Counted from the first letter of the stretch, positions 34,906 through 44,437 are shown. The stretch: 64,000 bases of DNA from Myxococcales bacterium (GCA_013298625.1 JAAFIF010000028.1:26591-90590); one strand, 5' to 3'. Notes: a model not told the origin generated them from the letters alone. A program made the numbers and translations.

Positions 34906-36729
34906 TCACTCGCCAGCAGCGGCCTGTTCACGGCGAAACACGCGAAACACGAACTCACCCGAGCCGTGGCGCGAGGCGATCGTCACGCGGTAGCTGCCCG
35001 CGGTGCGCGCGCAGAACCGGGCCGTCGGAAACGCGGTGAACGTCCGGTCCTCGGCCACGGTCTGCCCGTCTTTTTGCACGGTGAGATCGAGGTCGCTCAC
35101 GCCGTTGCCGCCGACGCCGACGAACGCGTAGCACTGGTTGGCGCGCAGCGAGACGTTGCGCTGCGTGTTGGCGCCCTCGCGGATCTGCGCGCGCACGATG
35201 TCGAACGACGCGTCGCCCTGGTAGCCGTCCGACTGCAGCACGCGCGTGACCTCGGCGTTGCGCACGAAGGCGATGCCGCTGAGGCCCGCGCCGCTCGTCC
35301 CGCCGGACCAGCGAAAGAGCCCCAAGCGATAGGCGCCGCCGCCGCTCGCCATGCGAACGGTCACGCGAAACTGCCCCGCCGCCGGCGCGCACAGACGCAC
35401 GATGGCCTTGGGGTCCTGCGCGTAGTCGCGGTCCACCGGGCGGTTGTTCGCGTCGTTGAGGTCGATGTCGAGGTCGCGCACGCGCGACTCACCGACGGCC
35501 ATGATCGCGTAGCACTGCCCCGCGGCCAGGTTGACCGTCTCGTCCGCGGTCTGCCCTTCGGTGAGCGTGCGGTTGAGCGGCGCGGCTTCGGGCTGATAGC
35601 CGACCGATTGGAGGCTGGATTGCTGCGAGTTCCACGCGTCGTCGATGTCGTTGCCGCCGCCCGAGGACTGCGCGAGGGACATCGAGGTTTGCGTGACCTG
35701 CGCCGAGCTCGGCTGCGCGCTGCGGGCGTATGCGGCGACCCAGATGGGGCCTTCGCCTTCGGCCATGCGCGGGCGCAGCGTGTACTGCGCGGCGCTCGTC
35801 ACGCACACGTCGCGCAGGACCGCGTCGACGTCCGCGCGCTCGTCGCGCTGAAGGACCGTGCCCTGCGCGTCGTAGAGATAGAGGTCTCCGTCGCGCGTGC
35901 CCGGTCCGCCGAAGGTCGCGAACGTGTAGCAGAATCCCTCGCGAAGCGCGGCGGGCAGCGAAGAGACGTCGCCGCGTCCGAGCATCGTGGCGCGCGGGGT
36001 GACCACCATCTGGTAGCCCTGCCCTTGCAGCTGCTGGGTGAGCGCGGCCACGCGTCGCTGCGTCGCCGCGTCGATCGTCGTCGGCGCCGCGCGCTGCGAT
36101 CCGCCCGCGGACCACACGCCCGCGATCATCGCGCTCGTCGACGGAGCGCCCTGAAAGAGCTGGTAGTGCACCTCGCCGGCGCCCGCGCCCACCATCACGC
36201 GCGGAAAGTAATACCCATACTCGTACGCGCAGAACGACACCCACGGGTGCGCGTCGCCGCGAGAGTAGTAGCCGATGTTGCCGCCGGACGGCGCGGACAC
36301 GGTCATCGCGAGCGACGTGATCCCGGGCCCCGCCACGGCCACGGCCACGTAGCAGTTGCCTGGCTGCGGCATGAACCCGTACGACGTGAGCCCTCCGGCC
36401 GTGCGCCGCGCGTGAAGCGCCTGCGACGCCGGCGCGTAGCCCTGCGCGCGAAGCGTCTGCGCGACGGCGTCGAGCTGCACGGCGGGGGGCGCTCCGGGCG
36501 GGGCGCTGACTGTGCCCGGGGCGGTCGCGCCGGTGTTTCCGGTGCCAGCGTTGAGGGTAGTCGACGCGCCGCCGCCCGCGGGCGTCACGACGACGTTGTT
36601 GCCTCCGCCGCTGACGCCGACGCCTCCGGCGCCCATGTCGATCCCCCCGTAGAATCGGGGAGAGGTGAGGTTGCAGCCCACGGCCAGCAACGCGAGCCCA
36701 GCGAACACAGAACACCGCGAAGAAGTCAT
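34906..36729 (-). CDS. large lipoprotein with repeated beta domains
   Basis: A 607-residue lipoprotein (LLAVGCNL lipobox, about residue 18) with a Gly/Thr-rich linker. It then has four similar domains in which CYVAVAVAGPG, CYTFATFGGPGT, CYAIMAVGES and CYAFVGVGGNGV are aligned. Each is followed by DLD and a later RFCA or RLCA Cys, so each unit probably carries one disulfide. A related pattern is seen in many myxobacterial lipoproteins of unknown function. The start has GGATCGGGAC 4 nt upstream. It stands divergent from the membrane protein at 36816. Confidence 0.7.
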   Translation of the reverse strand: MTSSRCSVFAGLALLAVGCNLTSPRFYGGIDMGAGGVGVSGGGNNVVVTPAGGGASTTLNAGTGNTGATAPGTVSAPPGAPPAVQLDAVAQTLRAQGYAPASQALHARRTAGGLTSYGFMPQPGNCYVAVAVAGPGITSLAMTVSAPSGGNIGYYSRGDAHPWVSFCAYEYGYYFPRVMVGAGAGEVHYQLFQGAPSTSAMIAGVWSAGGSQRAAPTTIDAATQRRVAALTQQLQGQGYQMVVTPRATMLGRGDVSSLPAALREGFCYTFATFGGPGTRDGDLYLYDAQGTVLQRDERADVDAVLRDVCVTSAAQYTLRPRMAEGEGPIWVAAYARSAQPSSAQVTQTSMSLAQSSGGGNDIDDAWNSQQSSLQSVGYQPEAAPLNRTLTEGQTADETVNLAAGQCYAIMAVGESRVRDLDIDLNDANNRPVDRDYAQDPKAIVRLCAPAAGQFRVTVRMASGGGAYRLGLFRWSGGTSGAGLSGIAFVRNAEVTRVLQSDGYQGDASFDIVRAQIREGANTQRNVSLRANQCYAFVGVGGNGVSDLDLTVQKDGQTVAEDRTFTAFPTARFCARTAGSYRVTIASRHGSGEFVFRVFRREQAAAGE

Positions 36730-36815
36730 TGTCCCGATCCTTTGCCGTGATACGGCGCGGGCACAGTGATACTTCGCACTGCGGTGCAGTTTCCAGGGCC
36801 CAGACGGACACTTCG

Positions 36816-37307
36816 ATGAGCGAGGCGTCGCCAGCATCCCCCCGCAGCCCGAATGAACGGTGGTTCATCGCCGCCGCGCTCGCGCTCGTGTGGCTCGGGG
36901 CGCTCGCCGCGCTCTGGTCGGTCCTGTGTCGGCAGTCGCCGGGCTCTTCGTACCTCGTGCGGGGCTATTACGAGCCGATCGAGGCCCTCGCCCAGCGGCT
37001 GTGGACCGTGGCGGCGATCACCGTCGGGTGCGCGCGGCTGGCCTCGCGCGGGGCGCTCTTCAGCAGAGAAAACACCGCGCGGGCGTGGGTGATCTTCGCG
37101 CTCTGGCTCGCGGGCGCGAGCCTCTCGACCGGCGCCATGACCTACTCAGGCGCGACCGGAACGCTCGGCGTCCAAGCGCGCGACAGCGGCCAGCCCGCGC
37201 ATCGGGTGCTGGTCGTTCGGTGGGCAGGAGGCGCGCTGCTGCTCGCCGCGCTCGCTGCGGCGCAGCGCTCGATCCTGCGCGGCGCCGACGAGCTCACGTC
37301 CCGTTGA
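36816..37307 (+). CDS. four-helix membrane protein of unknown function
   Basis: A 163-residue polytopic inner-membrane protein. Hydrophobic segments are visible near residues 18-40, 60-76, 90-107 and 135-152. No family is recognised. Its last 14 nt overlap the 3' end of the MarR-type regulator gene on the opposite strand. Confidence 0.55.
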   Translation: MSEASPASPRSPNERWFIAAALALVWLGALAALWSVLCRQSPGSSYLVRGYYEPIEALAQRLWTVAAITVGCARLASRGALFSRENTARAWVIFALWLAGASLSTGAMTYSGATGTLGVQARDSGQPAHRVLVVRWAGGALLLAALAAAQRSILRGADELTSR

Positions 37308-37875
37308 AGACCACGATCTTCTCGAGCATCGCGGAGAACGCCGCGAGCTCGCGCTCGTCGAGCACGCCGATCGCCGCCTCGAGCGCGCCGGTCGCGTGCG
37401 GGTCCACCCGCTCGAACAACGCGCGCCCCTCGGCCGTGGGCTCGACGCGGATCGTCCTGCGATCTTGCTCACCGCGCACGCGGCGAACGAGCTTGCGCGC
37501 CTCGAGCTCGTCGACGATGCGCGAGACCCCCGCGGGGTGCTGCGCCGTCAGCCGCGCGATCTCTTGCTGCGTCTGCGGGCCGAAGCGCACCACGATGGCC
37601 AACGGGCGAAACGTGAGCACCGACTCGCCCTGAAGCGCCACCGCCGCTTCGACCTTTTCGAAGATCGCGCGACCGGCGCGTAGCAAGAGCGCGAACAGCA
37701 TCGTATTGGAGCCCGCCTGGTTGTTCGGCGCGACGGCGGGCGCAAAATCCATCTCGTTTCGCGGGACGCCCTTCGATGACTTGACCGTGGCTTTGCTCGC
37801 CGTCGCGCCGCGCGCAGCGCTCTCGGGCTTCTTCGACGAAGCGCCACGGGCCGGACGTTGGGCGGGGCGAACCAT
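37294..37875 (-). CDS. MarR-family transcriptional regulator
   Basis: A 193-residue regulator. After a 50-residue basic/flexible extension, the MarR winged-helix is visible: LAIVVRFGPQTQQEIARLTA and PAGVSRIVDELEARKLVRRV (recognition helix), followed by EQDRRTIRVEPTAEG in the wing. It is divergent from the RND efflux operon with which it shares overlapping promoters, so it very probably represses that operon and itself. The effector is probably a small aromatic or lipophilic compound by analogy, but this is unproven. Confidence 0.88.
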   Translation of the reverse strand: MVRPAQRPARGASSKKPESAARGATASKATVKSSKGVPRNEMDFAPAVAPNNQAGSNTMLFALLLRAGRAIFEKVEAAVALQGESVLTFRPLAIVVRFGPQTQQEIARLTAQHPAGVSRIVDELEARKLVRRVRGEQDRRTIRVEPTAEGRALFERVDPHATGALEAAIGVLDERELAAFSAMLEKIVVFNGT

Positions 37876-37881
37876 GACGAT

Positions 37882-37927
37882 TCTTTACAGTTCAAACATT
37901 GCGTTCGCAAGCATCTCGCACTAGACA
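37882..37927. promoter_or_regulatory. overlapping divergent promoters and operator of marR-like/RND
   Basis: Plus strand: TTGCGT (37899-37904), 17 nt, TAGACA (37922-37927), toward the efflux operon. Minus strand: TTGCGA (37905-37910), 17 nt, TAAAGA (37882-37887), toward the regulator. The two -35 boxes abut and together form the perfect palindrome TTGCGTTCGCAA (37899-37910), the natural site for a MarR dimer to block both promoters. Confidence 0.7.
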
Positions 37928-37987
37928 CGCTGCCGGGTCCGCGCGCCCTGCGTCGCGACTGCGCAACCACAGAAGGCTAGGAATCCG

Positions 37988-39184
37988 ATGCAACTCAAGG
38001 GACTCGCGCTCTCGGCGGTGATCTCTCTTTTTGCTTTGACCGCATGCAAGCCAGGCGGCCAACCCGCGCGTCCAAACGTCGGCCCCGCCGCGGAGAACGC
38101 GCCGCAGCAGGTCCGCTCGGCGGCCGTCGAAGCGCGCACCCGCGCCGCGACGCTCTTGCTGACGGGGACGTTGGTGGGCGACAGGCAGTCGCAGCTCACG
38201 CCGCTCGTGGCGGGGCGCGTCGAGGCCGTGCTCGTCGAGCGCGGCGACACGGTGCGCGCGGGACAAGCGCTCTTGCGCTTGCGCGACGTGGATTTTCGCT
38301 CGAACGCCGAGAGCGCCTCGGCGTCGCTCGCGCAAGCGAGGGCGAGGCTCGGCGAGGCGAGCGCGGGCAGAGACCCCAACGTGCTGCCCGAAGTGCAAGC
38401 GGCGCGGGCCAACGCAGAGCTCGCCGCGGACGTGCTTCGACGCACCGAGCAGCTCGCGGGCAACGGCAGCGTGAGCGAGCAAGAGCTGCAGCGGGCGCGC
38501 TCGTCGTCGGCCGCGGCGCAGGCGCAGTTCGCGGCGGCGCAGAACAACGCGCGCGGCGCGATCGCGGCGCTTCGCAGCGCGCAGGTGGCGGTCTCGCAGA
38601 CCTCGCGAGCCGTGTCCGACTCGATCGTGCGCGCGCCGTTCGACGGCGAGGTCGCCGAGCGAACGATCAACGTGGGCGAGTACGTCACCCCGCAGCGCGC
38701 GGTGGTCACCATCGTTCGCACCGACCCGCTGCGCATGGAAGTGCAGGTGCCGCAAGAGCGCCTCGGCATGCTGCACCGCGGACAGAACGTGCGGGTGCGG
38801 GTGGACGCGTTTCCGGACCGCGAGTTTGCCGGAGAGATCCGGTACATCAGCGCCGCGGTGCGCACGGACACGCGCGCGCTCATCGCCGAAGCGGTGATCC
38901 CCAACAGCGACGGCGCGCTTCGGCCGGGGCTCTTCGGCACGGCGCGCATCGAGCTCGACCGACAAGAGAGCGTCTTCGTGATCCCCGCGGACGCCGTGCT
39001 CAGCGAGGCCGGCATCCACCGCGTCTTCGTGATCGGGCCGGACCGCAGGATCCAAGAGCGCGTCGTCACCATCTCCGAGCGCGCCGGCACCAACGTGCTG
39101 ATCGAGCGCGGACTCGCCGCGGGAGAGCGCGTCGCCATGGGCCGCCTCGACCGCCTGGCCGACGGCGTGCTCGTCACTGAGTAA
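37988..39184 (+). CDS. RND efflux periplasmic adaptor lipoprotein
   Basis: A 398-residue membrane-fusion protein of the HlyD/AcrA type. Signal peptide with lipobox (LTAC, residue about 20). The lipoyl-like half-motifs flank an alpha-hairpin: TPLVAGRVEAVLVERGDTVRAGQ and later SIVRAPFDGEVAERTINVGEYV. The coiled region (about 105-190) is rich in Ala/Gln. The C-terminal beta-barrel contains RVRVDAFPDREFAGEIRYI. It links the inner-membrane pump to the outer channel. The start has AGGAA 5 nt upstream; the next gene begins 12 nt after its stop, in the same operon. Confidence 0.9.
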   Translation: MQLKGLALSAVISLFALTACKPGGQPARPNVGPAAENAPQQVRSAAVEARTRAATLLLTGTLVGDRQSQLTPLVAGRVEAVLVERGDTVRAGQALLRLRDVDFRSNAESASASLAQARARLGEASAGRDPNVLPEVQAARANAELAADVLRRTEQLAGNGSVSEQELQRARSSSAAAQAQFAAAQNNARGAIAALRSAQVAVSQTSRAVSDSIVRAPFDGEVAERTINVGEYVTPQRAVVTIVRTDPLRMEVQVPQERLGMLHRGQNVRVRVDAFPDREFAGEIRYISAAVRTDTRALIAEAVIPNSDGALRPGLFGTARIELDRQESVFVIPADAVLSEAGIHRVFVIGPDRRIQERVVTISERAGTNVLIERGLAAGERVAMGRLDRLADGVLVTE

Positions 39185-39196
39185 TCGGAGCGCGTG

Positions 39197-40813
39197 ATGA
39201 GAGCCTCACTGCTTTGCACTGTTTCAGCGGCGATCCTCGCGGCGAGCCCCGCGGCCATCGCGCAGGCGGTCGCGCAAGATCCCCCGCCGCGTCGCGCCAA
39301 CGTGACGCAGACCGGGACGAGCACCACAAATCAAGCTAGCAGCGAAAACACTGGTGCTAGTCAGACATCCACCCCGGTTGCAGCGCCTGCCGCGGCCCGC
39401 GCCACGGTGGCCGTCGCGGTCCCGCCCGACACCAACGATGACCTGCCCGAGGGGCTGCGACCTCGCGGCGGCGGGCTGACCGCGGACGAAGCCGCGGCGC
39501 GCGCGGCGCGGGGGAGCTTCAGCGTCGCCGCAGGTCGCGCGGGCCTCCGCGTGGCCGAGCTGCAGCAGAGCGAGTCGGGCTGGGCCATGCTGCCGACGCT
39601 CAGCGTCAGCGCGCGCTACACGCGCTTGAGCGACATCACGCCGGGGACGCTGCCGTTCTTCAACACCCCAGGGTGCTTGATGAACCTCGTGCAGTGCCAG
39701 GCCAACCCCAACTCGTTCGTGGTCAACACGGTCCTTCAGCAGCCGATCTTGAACAACATCACGTTCAGGCTCTCGCTGACGATCCCGGTGACGGACATCC
39801 CCTTTCGACTGCGCGAGTTCTACGTCGCCGCGGGGCACCAGGCCGAGGCGCGCAGGCTCGACCTCGACGTGCAGCGCAACACCGCCGCGCTGCAAGGGCG
39901 CGAGGCCTACTACGAGTACGCGCGCGCCGTCGGCGCGGTGTCCGCGTCGGAGGCGGCCCTGGTCCTGACGCGCCGCCGCCGCGAAGACATCGTTCAGCTC
40001 CGCGCCGCAGGGATGGTCGCGCCCGCCGAGCTCTTCGCGGTCGACAGCGCGATCGCCGCGGCAGAGCTGCGCGTCACGCAAGCGCGCAACCTGTTGTCCC
40101 TCATGGAGCTGCAGCTCCGTCAGCGCCTTCGCATGAGCCCGACGGACCCGATCGTGCTGAGCGAAGGGCTCACCGACGCGCTTTCGCTGCCAAGCGAGTC
40201 GCTGGCTTCGCTCGTCGCCTCGGCGCTGCACTCGCGGCCCGAGATCCAGTCGATCGAGCGCCAGGTGCGCGCGCTCGACGCGCAGCAGCGGGCGACGACG
40301 GCGGGGCTTTTTCCCAGCGTCGCGATCGCGGGCAACGTGGACGTCGCCAACCCCAACCAGCGGATCTTTCCGCAGCGCGAAGGGGAGTTCGTCACGACCT
40401 GGGACCTCTCGGTGCAGGCGCAGTGGACGCCCAACCAGCTGATCTCGGGGCTCACGTCCAACGCCCGCATCGACGCGCAGCGCACACAAATTCAAGCGCA
40501 GATCGCGCAGCTGCGCGACGGGCTCGAGACCGAGGTGCGCGCCAACTACAACGCGCTCATCGGCTCGCAGGCGTCCATCACCGCGGCGCGCTCTGCGCTC
40601 GTGGCGGCGCGAGAGACGTACCGCGTCCGACGCGAGCGCCTCTCGGCTGGGTCGAGCACGCAGACCGACGTCGCCGACGCGGAGACGCAGCTGTTCAACG
40701 CGCAGATCAATTTGCTCAACGCCTACGTCGACCTGCGGCTCAGCGCCGCGAGGCTGCGCAGGGCCGCGGGCATCGTCGACCCCGGCGCGCGCGACGCCGT
40801 CACTCCGCGCTGA
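39197..40813 (+). CDS. TolC-family outer-membrane efflux channel
   Basis: A 538-residue protein with a signal peptide (MRASLLCTVSAAILAASPAAIAQA region). It shows the duplicated OEP alpha-helical repeat: GREAYYEYARAVGAVSASEA in the first half and LRDGLETEVRANYNALIGSQ in the second, each followed by a strand segment. A roughly 90-residue Thr/Ala-rich spacer separates the signal peptide from the first repeat, and the protein is a little longer than TolC (about 470 mature). ATG 39197 follows CGGAG. It probably forms the trimeric exit duct for the RND pump encoded immediately downstream. Confidence 0.9.
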   Translation: MRASLLCTVSAAILAASPAAIAQAVAQDPPPRRANVTQTGTSTTNQASSENTGASQTSTPVAAPAAARATVAVAVPPDTNDDLPEGLRPRGGGLTADEAAARAARGSFSVAAGRAGLRVAELQQSESGWAMLPTLSVSARYTRLSDITPGTLPFFNTPGCLMNLVQCQANPNSFVVNTVLQQPILNNITFRLSLTIPVTDIPFRLREFYVAAGHQAEARRLDLDVQRNTAALQGREAYYEYARAVGAVSASEAALVLTRRRREDIVQLRAAGMVAPAELFAVDSAIAAAELRVTQARNLLSLMELQLRQRLRMSPTDPIVLSEGLTDALSLPSESLASLVASALHSRPEIQSIERQVRALDAQQRATTAGLFPSVAIAGNVDVANPNQRIFPQREGEFVTTWDLSVQAQWTPNQLISGLTSNARIDAQRTQIQAQIAQLRDGLETEVRANYNALIGSQASITAARSALVAARETYRVRRERLSAGSSTQTDVADAETQLFNAQINLLNAYVDLRLSAARLRRAAGIVDPGARDAVTPR

Positions 40814-40858
40814 CGCGGCGACACCTTTTCGCTCGCACGTTCGTACGAGGAATCACAG

Positions 40859-43800
40859 ATGCAGTGGCTCGCAGCGGTATGCGTTCGCCGACCGGTCTTC
40901 ACCTGGGTGCTGATGCTCGCCATGATCGTGGTGGGCTCGTTCAGCTTGCTCGGGCTGGGCGTGGACCGGTTTCCGAACATTGATTTTCCGGTGGTGATCG
41001 TCACCACGGTGTTGCCTGGCGCGGCGCCAGAGCAAATGGAGTCCGAGGTATCGGACAAGATCGAAGACGCGCTCAACTCGATCGCCGGCCTCGACGAGCT
41101 TCGCTCGAACAATTTCGAGAGCCTGTCGGTCGTCGTCGCGCGCTTCGACCTGGATAAATCCACGGCAGAAGCGGCCCAAGAGGTCCGCGACAGGGTCAAT
41201 CGCATCCTGTCGTTGCTTCCGAGGGACATCCAGCAGCCGCGCGTCGAGCGCGTGGACCCCGACGCCGCGCCGGTGATGTACATCGCGCTCTCGGGCCCGC
41301 GCACGACGCGAGAGCTGACCGAGTACGCCTCGCGCAGGGTGCGCAGGCAGATCGAGTCGCTCAACGGCGTCGGCGGCGTGGTGATCTACGGTGGCCGTCA
41401 GCGACAGGTCAACGTGACGGTCGACCCGGTGCGGCTGCAGTCGTACGGGCTGACCATCTCGGACATCTCGCGCTCGCTCGCGGCGCAGAACATCGAGGTC
41501 CCGGGCGGGACGATCTACCGCGGCGACCGGCAGTTCTCGCTGCGGGTGCTCGGGCGCGTCCCGTCGGTGGCCGAGTTCAACAACATCGTGCTGGTCACGC
41601 GCAACGGGCTGACCGTGCGCCTGCAAGACGTCGGGCGCGCAGAGGACTCGGAGGCGGACGCGACGTCGCTCTCGAGCCTCTCGGGCCGCGAGGTCGTGGT
41701 GCTGGCGCCGCGCAAGCAGTCGGGCACGAACACGGTGGCCATCATCGACGCGCTCAAAGAGCGGCTCGACGAGATTCGCCCCACGCTGCCGCCAGGGTTT
41801 CGCATGGAGATCGTGCGCGACGAGGGCGAGTTCGTGCGCAACGCCATCCACGCGGTGCAAGAGCACTTGATCCTCGGGTCGCTCTTCGCAGCCGTCGTCG
41901 TGCTGCTGTTCTTGTGGAACCTGCGCTCGACGGTGATCTCGGCGCTGGCCATCCCGACGTCGATCATCGCGACGTTTGTGCTCATCAAGGCGATGAAGCT
42001 CACGCTCAACACGATCACGCTGCTCGGCCTGACGCTGGCGGTGGGCATCGTGATCGACGACGCGATCGTCGTGCTCGAGAACATCGTGAAGTTCGTGGAC
42101 GAGAAGGGGATGAACCCCCGAAAGGCCGCGATTTATGCGACCAAAGAGATCGGCCTCGCGGTGCTCGCGACGACGCTCTCGCTGGTGGCGGTGTTTCTTC
42201 CGGTGGCGTTCATGGGCGGGATCGTCGGGCGGTTCATGGCGAGCTTCGGCTTCACCATGAGCTTCTCGATCATGGTGTCGCTGGTGGTGGCGTTCTCGCT
42301 GACGCCGATGCTCTCTTCGCGGTGGCTCAAGCAGAAGCCTGGCGCGAAGGAGGTCTACACGGAGGAGAAGGAGCACGCCGAGGACGAGGTCCACGAGGAC
42401 CCGGCGAACTTCGCTCCTGAAGACCAGATCTCGGCGTACCTGTCGTGGCTGTCGAACGAAGCGAGCGCGATGACCCGGTTCTTCGCGCCGGTGAAGCACT
42501 TCGTGTTCGGCCTGCCCGCGGCCGCTGGCCGCTGGGTCGAGCAGCGCGAGCTGTCGCAGTGGGCCGCAGGAAAGCGCGCGTTGCCCGAAGAGTACGCGGG
42601 CGGCGCGCACGGCCCGTCCAAGGGCGTCTACGGGCTGATCGAGCGCGGGTATCTTCGGATGCTCTCGTTCTCGATGCGGCACCGGTGGGTGGTCGGCGTC
42701 TCGATGATGATCGCGATGGCGTCGCTCGGGCCGCTGACGAAGGTGGTCGCGAAGAACTTTCTTCCGATCGACGACGAGTCGCGCTTCGAGGTGCAGATCC
42801 GCGCGCCCGAAGGGACGTCCCTGCGGCAGACGCACATCATCACCGAGCGCATGGCGCGCACGATCCGCACGATGCCGGGCGTCTCGCACACGGTGACGAC
42901 GGTGGGCTCTGCGCAGGGCGATCAGTCCGGCCGCGGATCGAACCAGTCGACGATCTTCGTCGCGCTGGTCCCGAGCACCGAGCGCGCCCTCTCGCAGCAG
43001 CTGATGATCGAGAAGGTGCGCGAAGAGATCCTGCCGCGCTTCTCTGCGGACAACCTGCGCGTCGCGGTCTCGCCGGTGAACGCGTTCGGCGGCGGCGGCG
43101 CCGCGGACAGCGCGAACATTCAGTTCGTGCTGCGCGGGCCAGACATCCAGCGGCTGGGCGTGTACGCCGAGGCGCTGGTGCGCGAGATGCGGACGATCCC
43201 GATGACGTCCGACCACGACTCGACGCTCGTCGTCGGAAAGCCCGAGCTCGTCGTCTCGATCGACCGCGCCCGCGCCGCGGACTTGAACGTGCTTCCTGCA
43301 GAAGTGGCCAACGCGCTGCGCTTGTTGGTGGGCGACGTGCAGGTGACCAACTTCAACGAGGGCGGCGAGCAGTACGAAGTGCACTTGCGCGGCGATGCGT
43401 CGGTGCGCGAGCGGGTCGACAGCTTCTCGTTGGTGACGGTGGCGTCGACCGTTCCGGGTCGCACGGTGCGCCTGAGCGACGTGGTGACGATCCGCGAGAG
43501 CACGGGTCCGTCGGTGATCCAGCGCCTGGGGCGTCAGCGTCAGGTGACGGTGTACTGCAACGTGAAGTCTGGCGGCAGCGAGACGGCGGTGGTCGAGCGG
43601 CTCGAGGCCGCGTGGCGTCGGCAGAACCCGGCGCCGGGCTTCAGCGGCGAGCTCGCGGGCCGCTCGAAGGAGCTCGGCAAGGCCGGCAAGAGCTTCATGA
43701 TGGCCTTCATCCTGTCGCTGGTGTTCATGTACCTGGTGCTCGCGGCGCAGTTCGAGAGCTGGGTGCACCCGATCACGATCTTGATCTCGCTGCCGTTGAC

Positions 43801-44275
43801 GGTGCCCTTCGCGATCTTGTCGCTGGTGCTGCTGCGGCAGTCGATCAACATCTTCTCGTCGCTGGGCATCCTGGTGCTCTTCGGCATCGTGAAGAAGAAC
43901 TCGATCTTGCAGGTGGATCACATGCGCGCGCTGCGGCGTAAGGGCTTGTCCCGCGCGGACGCGGTGATGGTCGGCAACCGTGATCGACTGCGGCCCATCT
44001 TGATGACCACGGTCGCGTTCGTCGCGGGCATGGTCCCCCTGGTGGCATCGTCGGGCGCGGGCTCGGGGACGAACCGCGCGATGGGCTCGGTGATCATGGG
44101 CGGCCAGACGCTGGCGCTGCTGCTCACGCTGCTCGCGACGCCGGTGGTGTTCACGTGGTTCGACGACCTGTCCAACGCTGCGATCTTGGACCGCGTGAAG
44201 CGGATCGTTTCGTGGCCGATCCGCATGCTCGACGGGGCCTTCGGCTCGAAGGACGAGCAGCACACGAGCCACTGA
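40859..44275 (+). CDS. RND-superfamily inner-membrane efflux pump
   Basis: An 1138-residue proton-driven pump of the AcrB/HAE1 type. N-terminal transmembrane helix (PVFTWVLMLAMIVVGSFSLL) is followed by FPNIDFPVVIVTTVLPGAAPEQ, the signature start of the porter domain. GIVIDDAIVVLENI (about residue 395) in TM4 contains the proton-relay Asp pair. A central charged insert (about 495-560, KEVYTEEKEHAEDEVHED) makes it about 100 residues longer than AcrB. Second-half motifs are FVAGMVPLVASSGAGSGTNRAMG and the final TM block. It is the last gene of the adaptor-channel-pump operon controlled by the MarR-type regulator. Confidence 0.93.
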   Translation: MQWLAAVCVRRPVFTWVLMLAMIVVGSFSLLGLGVDRFPNIDFPVVIVTTVLPGAAPEQMESEVSDKIEDALNSIAGLDELRSNNFESLSVVVARFDLDKSTAEAAQEVRDRVNRILSLLPRDIQQPRVERVDPDAAPVMYIALSGPRTTRELTEYASRRVRRQIESLNGVGGVVIYGGRQRQVNVTVDPVRLQSYGLTISDISRSLAAQNIEVPGGTIYRGDRQFSLRVLGRVPSVAEFNNIVLVTRNGLTVRLQDVGRAEDSEADATSLSSLSGREVVVLAPRKQSGTNTVAIIDALKERLDEIRPTLPPGFRMEIVRDEGEFVRNAIHAVQEHLILGSLFAAVVVLLFLWNLRSTVISALAIPTSIIATFVLIKAMKLTLNTITLLGLTLAVGIVIDDAIVVLENIVKFVDEKGMNPRKAAIYATKEIGLAVLATTLSLVAVFLPVAFMGGIVGRFMASFGFTMSFSIMVSLVVAFSLTPMLSSRWLKQKPGAKEVYTEEKEHAEDEVHEDPANFAPEDQISAYLSWLSNEASAMTRFFAPVKHFVFGLPAAAGRWVEQRELSQWAAGKRALPEEYAGGAHGPSKGVYGLIERGYLRMLSFSMRHRWVVGVSMMIAMASLGPLTKVVAKNFLPIDDESRFEVQIRAPEGTSLRQTHIITERMARTIRTMPGVSHTVTTVGSAQGDQSGRGSNQSTIFVALVPSTERALSQQLMIEKVREEILPRFSADNLRVAVSPVNAFGGGGAADSANIQFVLRGPDIQRLGVYAEALVREMRTIPMTSDHDSTLVVGKPELVVSIDRARAADLNVLPAEVANALRLLVGDVQVTNFNEGGEQYEVHLRGDASVRERVDSFSLVTVASTVPGRTVRLSDVVTIRESTGPSVIQRLGRQRQVTVYCNVKSGGSETAVVERLEAAWRRQNPAPGFSGELAGRSKELGKAGKSFMMAFILSLVFMYLVLAAQFESWVHPITILISLPLTVPFAILSLVLLRQSINIFSSLGILVLFGIVKKNSILQVDHMRALRRKGLSRADAVMVGNRDRLRPILMTTVAFVAGMVPLVASSGAGSGTNRAMGSVIMGGQTLALLLTLLATPVVFTWFDDLSNAAILDRVKRIVSWPIRMLDGAFGSKDEQHTSH

Positions 44276-44318
44276 ACGGCCCGTCCGTGGGGGGTCGAAA
44301 AAAGTTGTTCAAAGATTG

Positions 44319-44347
44319 TTGACACCGGCGGAGGCGCGTTGCATAAG
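44319..44347 (+). promoter_or_regulatory. promoter of the tRNA-Arg gene
   Basis: A consensus TTGACA (44319-44324) is separated by 17 nt from CATAAG (44342-44347); initiation would fall a few bases before the tRNA 5' end at 44361. Confidence 0.65.
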
Positions 44348-44360
44348 TCGCCTCCCCAAC

Positions 44361-44437
44361 GCGCCCGTAGCTCAATTGGATAGAGCATCAGACTACGGAT
44401 CTGGAGGTTAGAGGTTCGAGTCCTCTCGGGCGCGCCA
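44361..44437 (+). tRNA. tRNA-Arg (anticodon ACG), CCA encoded
   Basis: A 77-nt cloverleaf can be folded by eye: acceptor GCGCCCG/CGGGCGC, D arm GCUC/GAGC, anticodon stem UCAGA/UCUGG with loop CUACGGA (anticodon ACG), T arm AGAGG-UUCGAGU-CCUCU, discriminator G and a genomic CCA. It reads CGU-type arginine codons after A34 deamination. It is also the insertion site of the integrative element to its right. Confidence 0.95.
44388..44437. other. left attachment site region inside tRNA-Arg
   Basis: The integrase frame enters the tRNA gene from the right and stops at 44388-44390, so the 3' half of the tRNA is also coding for the integrase C-terminus. This is expected if the crossover lies in the tRNA 3' half and the element carries a copy that restores the tRNA. 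The matching right copy would be beyond 64,000; none is visible in the window. Confidence 0.6.

Noticed and set aside
40853..44272. 1139-codon minus-strand frame opposite the RND pump
   Set aside because: It mirrors the pump gene exactly and its translation is His/Arg-rich low complexity, typical of an antisense frame of a high-GC membrane protein gene.
44281..44318. Terminator after the RND pump gene
   Set aside because: An A-rich stretch is present but no stem-loop followed by T residues can be drawn.
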